Source: Oxyruncus cristatus
Taxonomy: Eukaryota > Chordata > Aves > Passeriformes > Cotingidae
DNA: 64,000 bases
Direction of reading: 5' to 3'
Assembly: GCA_013399855.1 (NCBI GenBank)
Contig: VXAY01004102.1
Coordinates: 640,259-704,258 of the forward strand
The position numbers were made by a program, and so were the translations under genes. Within the stretch, counting starts at the first letter, position 1. The number at the start of each line of letters is the position of its first letter. The notes beneath the pieces are model-generated. The model made no database searches and was not told the DNA's origin. It saw nothing but the letters and a program-made list of their open reading frames with translations. Positions 12,991 to 24,800 of the stretch are shown piece by piece.

Positions 12991-15900
12991 AGTTAAGGCA
13001 TAATTAGTACGTCAGTGCTTGGCTGAAACTGGTGAGATCCTTACTGCTTTAAATACGTCCTCCACCACTGACATAATAAATCCTGCTCCTTCTCCTCTAG
13101 CTCAGAGAAATGGACCCCAACTGCTGAGATTTCATTGCCCTTACAATGCTGGATACACAAAAACAAGAGTGTCTATCAAACCACACTCTGAACTGCTTCT
13201 GTAGCAATTACACGTTTGAAACAAATTAACTAATTCACAACTTTGAGCAAGTTGGAGGTAGGCGGCTCTTTCAGCTCTGTGATTTAATGGGACCTGCTGT
13301 GGTTATTGTTTTCAGGAAAGAATATGAATGTTTTGATTTTGATAAGTCATTAAGGAAACCTAATATAAAGCAACCAAGTCTTTCTAATTAAAATGTGAGC
13401 ATCATATACATATAAAATAAATCGGTAACAATGTGAGCATAAATCTGTATTTTAAAAATAAATTTATATAACTCTTGTTACATCAAAATGTAAGCTGACT
13501 GCTTTACTCTTGCCCGTTTTGATATTTCCACCACTTTTAATCAGAATTTTAATAAGTATAAAATGTCAAAACTTATTTTCTTCCAGCTGGAAATTAATTT
13601 ACTTTAGAAATGTTGGAATTGTCTACTGAATTAAAATTCTGAGTAAAGATGCTCCTAAAGTAGGGGTTAATGACTTAGTATAGCCATATAGCCATTCTGT
13701 CTCTCATATATCACAGAATTGCATATTTACAAGGCCCTAAACTATAATATTTTGGTAAAACTTCAAAATTATTTGAAGAATTTAATATGAAATTATTTTT
13801 CATAAGATTTCAAACATTAGATCTGTGAAAATACAAAAAAATATACAAAAATACAAAAAAACTTTAAACCAATTATCTTTAAAAAAGACTGTTCTGTATT
13901 TATTTTGAATGGGTATTATTCTTTTCTCCTCAAGCAAGTTTGACTCTTGGCTGTAGGTACATTTAAAAAAAAAAAAAAAGTTAGCTTGAAACTGAATCTA
14001 ATTTTTAAACTAATCTGTAACTTCCATACACTACCAGAAAAATACCTTACGTTCCCATTTCAGAAGTGGTGTAGTTCAGCATAATTATTCAAATGCTCAA
14101 TACTTACATAGCATTCTGTTAGAAATGATAATAATTCTTCTTTATTAGAAGATTAATTCTTATTTACTTACAACTCGTATCAACCTGCTTTGGATGGAAC
14201 TGGAAATTGCAATTGAAATGCAAAAACCCAGCCTTTCAAGTGTATTTACTATTTAAATAAAATTGCAATAAATGTTGTATACAGAGGAAAAATGTATCAA
14301 ACATTTTATGCTTAAAACTGGTTTATTACCAAGCCTAATTTTACATACAGCTAATGAATGAATTCATAAGTCTCAGCATCCCAGACCGAGAGTTTATTCA
14401 TAGACCATTTAAAGATAATGATGCTTTACCTTATTCTATTTCTAAGCAGTGCCTTAACTTTGAACTAGTTATTGAAGTAAATCAAACTGACATGAGGAAA
14501 ACATTTCTTTTGTCTGCTGTTAAAACCTGTTTAATCATTTCAACAACCTTTGGTTCCGGATGCATAGCCAGGATTTTCCTTCCCTGCTCAAGAATATATT
14601 ACTTAACTATTATAAATTTTATGAAATTCTATTAATACAAAATGGTAAATTTAAGCTGAAATACATATTGCTATTTACTTCGAGAAAAAAAGAGGTTATT
14701 TTAAAACAGAAAAATGTAGGTTATGGAAATACTACCTGATTCTGATGGGAAAAAATCTATTTAAGCAATTCACCTGGCTTAACACATTAAGATTTTACTC
14801 AGTAAGTAGTACAGAGAGATTAATTGCTTTCAGGAGGGATCGTGTTTCCAGTGTTTCTCCCTCAGTCATTGGCAGGTTGCTAATGGTGTTGTGATCTCCC
14901 ATGAATCCATGAATTTAAAGTGCCTTTGTTTTAAAAATAAAAATAATAATAAACTATCAGCAGAAATACAGAGCAAACTTAGGATTCCAAGGAGAATTTT
15001 TAATAACACTTCATCATTTTAATTCCCATGTAGATGCCTGGATGACAAAACACCGGCGTTACTGCTGGAATCCTTCTTCACGGAGACAATAAGCTATCAG
15101 CAATGAAGAGAGGATGGAGACATGGTGTAAATTGCTATTTTCATTTCTGACTTCCATGTATATTTTCTCGCACTGGGCTGCCCTTCCGTGTTTGTTATCT
15201 CTGAAGACAACACTAGGAGCTGAAAATGTAAATTCTTGTTTTCCTGTAGGAATGTTTTAAGTATTGAAAAAGCACAGTTCGTTTCCCTCATGAAATGAAA
15301 AGTTTGGAAAGGTAGATGAACAGAATAAAGGGTAAAAGAATCTTTCAATACCAATTCTGAACAGGAGCTCAAAAATAGCATTATCAGCACAGGAAAAAAT
15401 AATGTGAGCAAGAAATCCATACTTTTTCTTTGCAAATCTAACTTTAATGACCTCCCGCACTCCCCGTGAGGTTTGTAGAGATATCATCAGTTTTGCATTA
15501 GGAAGTGTAAAATCATTCAATAATGCACACAGAATATAATGTTAAATTCATAGGAATTTTCAGTGTTCTAATGCTAATTAATTCATAGTCATTGTCTGGG
15601 ACAGAAAGAGGCAAGTATAATAGCAATGTAATTCTGTTATTTAAATAGTCATTAATAGGGAATCATCCTTTGCTTTTACAGAACAAACTCAGGGATACTG
15701 GCAAACAGGAGAGAAAGGAGACAAGGGAATGTACAAAAGGGAAGAACTGTCAGTTAATGTATTATGTATCTACCCTTGTCCTATTGGCAATGGTATTAGG
15801 GATATAGAATTAAGATAAGGTTAAACACTTTGTGGGCTCCATCTGTTCCTCTTTATTGATGAGACTAAGCACTAAAGAATTATTAAAACTAAATTAATAA

Positions 15901-18900
15901 TGAGAACAATAATGTAAAAGTGATGTAAATGGCAGTTTGCTAATAAATGTCACTATATAAATAATTCACTGGGAACGGTCAAAGATAAAGTGAATTATTG
16001 TATCACTGAATGGCTGATTCATTAACCAGAACGTATTGATGCATTTGCTGAGTATGTGTTCGTATAAACCTCTTTATCCCTATTTCAAAAGAGGAACTAA
16101 AATAAATTCCTATTACTATCAAAACAAAAGTTTAACAATGCAGGTGGTTTAACTTCTGCAGTCAGAAAGGCTTATTTGCCACCCAGAAATGAACAGAAAT
16201 TGGATGTGATCTGTGGAGCCACTATTCATGAAGAATAGCAACCAGCTTTCCTGCTTGCTCAACTGCGGCCTATGTACACTTCTTGGGCACTGCAGCAGCT
16301 TTATGGTGTATTTGACAGTCTTGTATCATGAGAGTCTTGTATTTAGGGTCTTGATCTCAGAAATTAATATTAAATAGCCATTCCCAGTGAATATATACAC
16401 AAGCAACAGACTGTTGGAAGAACAGGAAAATTCTTTAAAATTCCTAAAATTCTTTAGGAAGCATGAAAGTATGTTCCTGTTTCTTTATTTTCTAAAGCCG
16501 AACCTTCAAATATTTTTCCACAGTATATGATCTGGTCTCTAAAGTTCTGTTTGTAAGAGGAAAGAAAAACAGGCTTTGCACAAGTAAAGCATCACTTCAC
16601 AATTTCCATCAGGCAAATGATGCTTTTGTCTGTTTCTAAAATGGACACCTGACATACTCTAAATAGCAATGAATGGGAGTGGGATTGTATGTACCCACTT
16701 TGCAGCTTATCCCATCGACAACAGTCCCAACAGTGAGACAATAATGCATTGAATCAGGACAACTTTCTGTTAGCAACTAATTATAATCTGTTTTGAGTGA
16801 AAAATACAATTTAACCTCTTTTATTCTGTTAAGGGTTTGCATTACTTAATTATGTTATCTGTGTAAAGGAATGATAACTTTTTAATTACAGATGAGTTTC
16901 AGTACACTGTCTGTCTGATAAACAAAGAACAGAACTGCCTTGATTGAATTATAATTTTATTTTTTTCCCTGGAAATTACTAATTTCTCCAAGATGTGTTT
17001 GCATTTTATAGAGTATGGCATATCTATACTGATACTTTAAATATAAAATATAATACACTGCAATGAGCTACAGCTCCTTAGAGACAAGATAAAAAACCCA
17101 CTAACATGACTTTCACAAATGAAAGCAAATATATATAAGGGAAAACAGAATGTTTACAGGTATACAGAGATGAATACATTCACAAATGTAAGATTTCAGG
17201 GAAGCAAGCAAGCTCAAATAACTACAGGAGAGCCAATGAAATTCTTCTCAACAGTATTTGTGAGAAATCTGACAGAAATGTTTGTTCATGGATAATCCAA
17301 ATAGAATTGCTCAAAACACATGAGGGTTTTCTATATTACATCTCTGCATGGCAATTCACAACTTAGTTGTATCTTGCTAACACCTCTACCTTTGCATGAT
17401 ATCCCACAATATAATCTTTAGACTGGAGTGTAGCTGAAAAAAATACAGATCTCATTCTCACAGTAATTTTATTTTACTCTTGTACTTGAGATAGTAAAGG
17501 CATATTCAAGTCCATAAATCACTTTTTTCTAATCACATCAGTCCATAAATCTAAATCCTATATAGTATAAGCATAGAACAGCTCAAGTCAGCTGGAAACC
17601 ATATTAATGGATGAACTGATCACAGAAAGTGCTCCTTGACATTCAACGTGATTTCAGAAATCAAACTCCTGCCAACTGTGTCTGTCTCTGCTTCATCCTT
17701 CCTTTAAAACTTGTGCTCATCTCGCTATGTCTTGAGGTAAACTTATCTAAAAGCAGGAATACCAAATGCAGCAGGACATCTGGGCATGACAACATTGTCT
17801 GGGATCTGGGACTATGAAATATTATTTTAAGAAAGCCTATTTTATGAGTTTCCCCCTCAGCTGGAGAGGTGCTGTTAGATGCATCCAAGCTTCCAGGTGC
17901 TTCTCTGAACCAAAGCCAAGGTTCTCTAATATTCAAATCTTAGTCCTGTAGGAAACAGCATATCATGACTGCATCCCTCCAGCTTCAGAAAATGTCTTGC
18001 TGTATTTACACAGCTTTTGCCATGTTGCTCTGCAAGCATAGCCACAAGCTAGAGATTCACATGGAGGCAGGCTTGCAGGCAGCTTGACAATTGTCTGTGG
18101 GTTTCTGCACTAACTCTTCTATTCCCATACGCAGTACAGCAATGTATGGCATGGTGTACATGCTGTGCTTCTATACATGGTTTAGTACACAGGACGCTTT
18201 GCATGCTTTAAGGGCAGCTTTTGATCACATCAAGGACCATGTGTCCAGGTCATCAGTACGTGTTTCATGCTCATGAGTTTCACTTCCTGACCAATACTGT
18301 GAGATGAAACCTAAAAATGAATCTTACTTTTTTTATGCTTTCCTATTATCTAAAGGGACAAGACAACAATATAAACTGTTGCCAAAATAATCCTATTACT
18401 TTCCCACGTCAGCAAGTTTGTCATATATTAGCTGTCCTTAAGATGAAAAGCATTCTGTTCAACTGAAATAATCTGCCTGAGGTCAGAAAAGGGCTTTTTT
18501 CTTCTTTTTTAAGTGCCACTAGATCTGATAGCGTTTATATAGAAATGCCACCCTACTGAGATATTCCACTGCTCTAGTTTTACACTCAGACTGTTTGCTA
18601 CCCACAAACATGGGACTGTCAGTGTCTGAGGATGAGTCTCCAGTAGTTCATATTTCCAGTTTTTGCCACAGGCTGCATTCACAGACAGGGATTTTCAGGG
18701 CAGCATAGATGGTTTCATCAGCTTGCCAACATTCAGCTCAGCTTTCTCCCACAGGGTACCGAGGCAGGGTAATACAGCATAAGGGGTGTCAGGAACTCTT
18801 CTTTGTTGAAATTTAAGTCAGTATTATGCCTGATATTACTTCTCTTATGTGTTATGTAATTATCATAGAACATCGCAGCATATACAGGAATAATTTCTCC

Positions 18901-20340
18901 CATGATTCCTCTCAGCTGCTTTCTATAGATAGACACTTCTGGTGTGAGAGCTTCCAGCTGTTTCTTTCATTTGGCTCATGACAACAACTTACCATTGCCC
19001 TGGAACTCCAGAAAGATTCTATATATTAATGTTACTTTCAACCTTACTAATTTTACCTACTTCTAATTTTTTACCAGCAGTGGTTTGGATTCTGTGTAGA
19101 CAGAACAAATCACCTGACAAGAGCTTGGCTTATTGCGTGTATCTTTAGCAGATTCTTGGGGTCTTTACAAGACACCTGCCTAATGATTTATCTCTAACTG
19201 CACTTAAGGTAATATCCACCTTAGCAAATCTAACTTTTAGACATAATGTTGAGAAGCTTCTGCTGAGCAGCAATCCTAGTCACAGCTTTAAATACATGAA
19301 TGATAGTCATAATTTTATTTCAAGATAACATCAGGAACAGATCCCCTTTGCTCTGCCCCTAATTCCAAAGTAATTCTTTTATCCAAACTTTGGTGTATTT
19401 CAGGAGTTCTCTTAGAAACTATGAATAAAATCAACACAGATAAAGAGCGGCAACTTGCCATTCAGGAACAACAAGAACCATGAAATCATTTTGCCTGTTA
19501 GGAATCCAAACTTAGACTTCCGTACTTTCACAGCTAGACTCCTTGTCTGTTAGGCAATTTGGTAACTTTTATTTCAGTGAAGTATGTGCAGCACAAACAT
19601 ACCCACTGACTCCAGGCTCATTTCCGTGATTTCTACATTTCTTCTTAGGCTTTCAGTGCCTTGAAGTTGCTGCAAGTAGCTTACAGAAATCAAGGGATTA
19701 TCTGGAGAATGCAGCAACCCAAAGCAGAACAAAACCCCTGCCATTAGCTCCTGAGAAGAAACATCATGACAACATAATGCTAAGCTAAATATAGGGCACC
19801 ATCTATGGGAGAAGGCTCCACCTGCACTGCTCTGTCCAATGTACTGCTTATATGGACACCCTCCATAAAGTCAGCACCAACTGCAGTAGCACTTCTCCCT
19901 GTGACCCAATAGGAGAAAGAGAAAAATGTGCAGTTTACTAGACCTGTAAAAATCCTGTTAAAACACAAGTTTTGAGGAAATGCCTTTCTGTTGTTCCACA
20001 TTTCTGTGATTCTGCCTGCACTCTTCTGTTGAGCTTTGCTTAGGCAGCTTCTGACCAAATTTTATTCTGGTAGATTTCAGTGATTTGTAGGAACCAGGCA
20101 CACAGATTTCCATTCCATAGCCACTAACAATGTCAACTGCAACCGTTTTATTGGAAACGTTTCGGAAAAATATTCAAGTGAAAAAAACCCCAAAAGATGT
20201 ACACAGTAAATGCCATTTAGATGATTTTAGTCTTCTACGAAAACAATATTTTTTTTTTTTAGGATTATGTAACTTCTTAAAAAAAATACACTGTACTTAG
20301 CCTACAAGAGTGCATAAGCATGAATAGGGAGAAAATTTAT
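12990..20340. other. Unique intronic sequence, no gene or recognised repeat
   Basis: AT-rich, non-repetitive sequence with only short chance open frames. It includes a 15-base A run near 13965 and several AT-rich, TAATTA-containing stretches. I recognise no transposable element. Confidence 0.6.
15540..16080. promoter_or_regulatory. Possible conserved noncoding element in XKR4 intron 2
   Basis: Unique AT-rich sequence with repeated homeodomain-like cores (CTAATTAATTC near 15576 and several ATTAAT) and no repeats or homopolymers. Its texture resembles vertebrate conserved noncoding elements near neural genes. This rests on composition only. Confidence 0.15.
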
Positions 20341-20380
20341 TTCTTTTGTAAAGTCATTGTTTCTTTTGCAAAGTCATTGT
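20341..20380 (+). repeat. 20-bp tandem duplication
   Basis: Two head-to-tail copies of TTCTTTTGTAAAGTCATTGT (20341-20360 and 20361-20380) differ by one T/C change, so the duplication is recent or conserved. Confidence 0.95.
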
Positions 20381-20471
20381 GTCACCTGTCCCGAGGTTTG
20401 TATGCTGTCCCTCCCAGCTTGCAGGGCAGGGGGCCTGCCAGACCCTGGTGGGTGGCTTGGGGCTGCTGCAG

Positions 20472-20490
20472 GTGTGGGTTCAACCCACAC
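20472..20490. repeat. 9-bp perfect inverted repeat
   Basis: GTGTGGGTT and AACCCACAC flank a single C. The palindrome ends a GC-rich block (about 20385-20490) standing out from AT-rich surroundings. The block's end resembles the terminal bases of the LTR at 20654-21510, so it could be a scrap of a related element, but I cannot place it. Confidence 0.7.
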
Positions 20491-20648
20491 ATCAAAAAAC
20501 AGTAAGAAATTAAAACTTCAGAATAAAAACTCTCAACAATACAAAACTAGAACTGAAATGGTACAAAATTTGGAAATAAATCTGTTGAAGTAAAAACATG
20601 GTGGTACTAGAAATAGTATTGGTTTCTCAATCAATTCTCCATAATTTT

Positions 20649-21515
20649 CCTAATGTGCTGGGTGTCTGTGCACAGGGACTGGCAGGGGGACACAGAGGGT
20701 GGCCTCCACGAGGAGAGGCCAGGGCCGGCACCATGTCAGACACAGATGGTTCCAGCCAGTTTCCAGCCAGCTCCAAAGTGAGACACAACAGGACACAGCC
20801 GAGACTGTCAGCCAAGACGGTAACGCCTCTGGAAAAAATATTTAAGGAAGAACAAAAAAGCCTGGTAGGCAGAGGAGGGGGGGGAAAAGAAGGACATCAG
20901 AACAGCAGTATAAACATCAGGGGGAGAGAAGAAGGAAGGAGAGGAGGTGCTCCAAGCCCCTGTGGCAGAGGCAGAAGATATACACTCTTCCGCACATGGA
21001 TATTTCTTGGAGCAAACTGCAGCCCCTGGAGAGCCCACACTACAGCAGGTTTGTCTTGAAGGAACTATATCTTGTTGGAGGGAACCCATGCTGGAGCAGA
21101 GGAAAAGTGTGAGGAGAAAGGAGCAGGAGAGATAAACTGTTGCTGACTAATTGCAACTCCCCATTGCCCATCACCCTGTGCCACATGGGATAAGGAGGCA
21201 GAAGGGTCAGGGATGAAGGAGTGAAGTTAATGCCAGCAAAAGAGGGATACAGGGGGAAGAACTTCTTTTATTTTTTCTGTGTTTCTCACTATCCATACCT
21301 GTTTTCACTGGCAATAAATTAAAAAAAGTTTTCCACAAGTTAGATCTGTTTTGCCTGTGATGGTAACTGCTAAGGGATCTCCCTTTACTGCAACCCACAA
21401 GGATTTTTATCCTATTTTTATCCTCTTTTCTCATCCTTCCCTGTTGAGCAAGGGGAGTAAATGAGAAGTTGGGTGGGTGTCTGAGTGCAATCCAAGGTCA
21501 ACACATCACATCTAA
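20649..21515 (+). mobile_element. Solo LTR (ERVL-type) with near-perfect target-site duplication
   Basis: The LTR spans 20654-21510 (857 bp), starting TGTGCTGGGTG and ending ATCACA. It is flanked by CCTAA (20649-20653) and TCTAA (21511-21515), a 5-bp duplication with one change, which fits class III (ERVL) elements. A TATA-like ATATTTAAG lies at 20838-20846, and a perfect AATAAA at 21313-21318 is followed by a T/GT-rich stretch. GC-rich repeated modules (a recurring 'cccatgctggagcag'-like unit) fill the middle. The layout matches a common avian ERVL LTR I know by sight. No internal retroviral genes adjoin it, so it is a solo LTR left by recombination. Open frames across it (20598-21059 and others) are chance. 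Confidence 0.8.
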
Positions 21516-22380
21516 TCACCTCATGCCAACATATTTTTGCATGCACAAACCATGCATGTGGTCATGGCTTGATGGGCCAGGTTGTACCTGTTCCTTCCAG
21601 GACCACTCAAGAAAAAGGTTTTTTTCCTTGCACAGTGATACATGGAACACACCTCAAACTTATGTAAACCCTCCTTCCTCCGAAGGGTGTCTTGCCCCCT
21701 GCCAGCACCCTACAAGGCAGCACTGGCTGCCTCAGCAACTGGTTGTCTGTGAATATAGAAGCTGTCACATTATTTCCTGAGATTTAATGAGAGGATGTGA
21801 GAACAGAATTGGAAAGTTACTACACATACAATTTCTCTATGCCTGTAGAGAAAAGTGCAAATTCTGAAAAAGGAAGTACATATCAACATTTTTTTTTTAG
21901 TGTAACCTAGTCACAACAAATTTACTATCTTATTTTTTTAGAGTGAAACATGCAAAAAATTTCATAGTTCAGTAATGTGTTTCATAGATATGGAAATATA
22001 TTTTAAGTGAGATAGCACAGTTGCAATCAGTGTGCATGCAGTACAAGCCACAGAGCATTGCCTCATGAACACTGAGTGAATCCCTTGTGTTCTAATAACT
22101 GATTAAGAATTCAAAAGTTCAAAACAAGGGAGAAAACATCCTTCCAAAGGATATTTACCTTGACTTTAAAAATGCACATTTTTTTCAGTCTGACTTTATA
22201 TACACGTTTTGTTTTCAGCCACTGATTTGGCTGAATTTCTGTAGGGTTCAAATAACTTCATCAAAATATTTCATGGACCATCAGAATTTTAAAATTAAAG
22301 GTTTCCAGGACATCAGTTTTACACTTAGAAGCCATCAGTACCCTTGAAAGGGTATAATGTCAGGGCATCCTTAGAAATAT
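21516..22380. other. Unique intronic sequence, nothing recognised
   Basis: No open frame of note beyond chance, no repeat recognised, and modest AT richness between the LTR and the TTTC microsatellite. Confidence 0.5.
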
Positions 22381-22398
22381 CTTTCTTTCTCTTTCTTT

Positions 22399-22454
<56 letters not shown>
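22381..22454 (+). repeat. (TTTC)n microsatellite abutting an assembly gap
   Basis: After a short irregular start, about 14 perfect TTTC units run directly into the gap. The true array length is unknown because the assembly stops inside it. Confidence 0.95.
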
Positions 22455-23259
22455 NNNNNNNNNNNNNNNNNNNNNNNNNNNNNNNNNNNNNNNNNNNNNN
22501 NNNNNNNNNNNNNNNNNNNNNNNNNNNNNNNNNNNNNNNNNNNNNNNNNNNNNNNNNNNNNNNNNNNNNNNNNNNNNNNNNNNNNNNNNNNNNNNNNNNN
22601 NNNNNNNNNNNNNNNNNNNNNNNNNNNNNNNNNNNNNNNNNNNNNNNNNNNNNNNNNNNNNNNNNNNNNNNNNNNNNNNNNNNNNNNNNNNNNNNNNNNN
22701 NNNNNNNNNNNNNNNNNNNNNNNNNNNNNNNNNNNNNNNNNNNNNNNNNNNNNNNNNNNNNNNNNNNNNNNNNNNNNNNNNNNNNNNNNNNNNNNNNNNN
22801 NNNNNNNNNNNNNNNNNNNNNNNNNNNNNNNNNNNNNNNNNNNNNNNNNNNNNNNNNNNNNNNNNNNNNNNNNNNNNNNNNNNNNNNNNNNNNNNNNNNN
22901 NNNNNNNNNNNNNNNNNNNNNNNNNNNNNNNNNNNNNNNNNNNNNNNNNNNNNNNNNNNNNNNNNNNNNNNNNNNNNNNNNNNNNNNNNNNNNNNNNNNN
23001 NNNNNNNNNNNNNNNNNNNNNNNNNNNNNNNNNNNNNNNNNNNNNNNNNNNNNNNNNNNNNNNNNNNNNNNNNNNNNNNNNNNNNNNNNNNNNNNNNNNN
23101 NNNNNNNNNNNNNNNNNNNNNNNNNNNNNNNNNNNNNNNNNNNNNNNNNNNNNNNNNNNNNNNNNNNNNNNNNNNNNNNNNNNNNNNNNNNNNNNNNNNN
23201 NNNNNNNNNNNNNNNNNNNNNNNNNNNNNNNNNNNNNNNNNNNNNNNNNNNNNNNNNNN
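22455..23259. other. Assembly gap, 805 N
   Basis: A block of 805 unknown bases lies between a TTTC array and a poly-T run. The two long open frames that cross it (318 and 327 codons of mostly X) are artefacts of translating N. Confidence 1.

Positions 23260-23285
<26 letters not shown>
23260..23285. repeat. 26-base poly-T at the right edge of the gap
   Basis: An uninterrupted T run follows the gap directly. Together with the left-hand TTTC array it suggests the missing bases are also pyrimidine-rich on this strand. Confidence 0.95.
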
Positions 23286-23290
<5 letters not shown>

Positions 23291-24399
23291 ATTGCACTAG
23301 CAGTGGCCAGCAGCCAACACAGGGAAGACTAGAAGCCAAGATGCATTTTGGCATGAAAAATATCCCAAATACCTTACACTAAGTTTTATTACAAATCAAT
23401 AGGATGGGACCAGGTCACTGACAACAAAATACTGACTCCTTGAAAAAAGATAGTATGGGGCTATCACTCCCCTTTAATCTCCTTAAGTCATAATTTTAGG
23501 ATTGGCTTTCAGTGGTTCATAGGGTCATATTGGCTTTCTGAAAGGGGATAAATTTCAGCCCTCATTAAGCAACTGATATTTCTCCCACTTGCACAATAAA
23601 GTCAGTCTGAAGTCAGTATCTTATCTGACACAATTTGTCTAAGAAATATTTTTTATATGTAGCATTTTTTTGTGTTTGCCTTTTAAGCTTCTCTAAGCTT
23701 TTCATCTGTGAAGAGATGCTGAGGATAATGCCTGATATGGGGCGCTGGGATAAAAAGCAATTATCATCACTCTGAAAAAGAAATCAATTTAGTATTTGTG
23801 CAATCCCTCTTAGCAAAGGGAAAAATGGAGCTGTTACCTCTGCCTGGTACATGATGCTGTAGAAATTTCCTTTGGATCAAACTGAAATATTATAGTTCTC
23901 ACTCTTTGCCATGTTTCTTTCACCTTGAAAAAGCTCAAGTGTATTTTAAAAATAATTCATTAAACAGACTTATTTTTCTGTTAGTGGAAAAGCAATCACT
24001 AACCTGTTCTCCATCCCAAAAGAAAATCCATGATTTCACCTGCTGTGCAGATAATGTAACTTTAAGTAAAGTCTAGCAAACTGAATTGAAGTGTATTCTG
24101 GAGATTAATTCTGCTTCCAGCTCATGCCCAGCTTTGGGTTATTTTAGATTTCATACTTATATCTTTGCTTTCAATATTAGTTACAAAGCTATTCTTTATC
24201 AGTAACAAAGCTCTACAGCTATATCTCTACACATTTCTGATATAGCTAGAATATATCCATGGGTATAGACATGGGTAAATATTATATGTCTGTGTACATT
24301 TTGTATATACGGTATATTTACAGCTATAAACTACATGCAGAGAGATAAACTGGCATAATTTTAAGACACTGAGCAAAATAATGACTCAACATTTCCTCT
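23286..24399. other. Unique intronic sequence, nothing recognised
   Basis: AT-rich with only short chance frames and no recognised repeat. Confidence 0.5.
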
Positions 24400-24800
24400 G
24401 AAAGGCTTTTCCAATATTTATCTGTGGCTTGTGCCAAAAACTTGCACCCTGTTGCAAGTTTAAATTAATCTAATTTCCATTTCTGCTGCTTGTCTAGAAG
24501 ATTGAAAAGTTCCCTTGGCTCCTGCCATTAAACATTTTTTTAACGTATAAATATCCAGAGAGAGTGATTGAGTTACTTCTTCAACCTTTTCCCAATATTC
24601 TGGGCTCATCAGTTCCTAAAAGACTTATATACCAATGATTGATTGATGGCTTCTGGGACTATTTTTTTCCTCTCCTTTGAATTTCCTTCAGTAGCTCCAT
24701 CCTCCAGGAAGTGTGAGACAGAACAGGGCACAGGATTTTAACAGTGCTCTTATTGGTGTTCACAGTGGCATGATCACTTCAATGTGTCTACTGTGTATTT
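24400..24800 (-). mobile_element. Possible ancient CR1/L3-like LINE relic
   Basis: On the + strand the order of phrases (ACTTCTTCAACCTTTTCCCA near 24575, then CAGTAGCTCCATCCTCCAG near 24691, then GAACAGGGCACAGG near 24722) follows the reverse complement of the conserved 3' part of CR1-like LINEs. Divergence is heavy, so this would be an old, minus-strand copy, in sense orientation with XKR4. It could also be coincidence. Confidence 0.35.

Noticed and set aside
20472..20490. tRNA T-arm-like sequence (GGGTTCAACCC)
   Set aside because: The palindrome has a 9-bp stem with a 1-base centre, not a 5-bp stem with a 7-base loop, and no acceptor, D or anticodon arms precede it.
20598..21059. 153-codon + strand open frame
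   Set aside because: Begins upstream of and runs across the LTR boundary at 20654; GC-rich LTR sequence lacks stops by composition.
22344..23354. Open frames of 318 and 327 codons on both strands
   Set aside because: They consist of a TTTC microsatellite, 805 N and a poly-T run; there is no real protein sequence.
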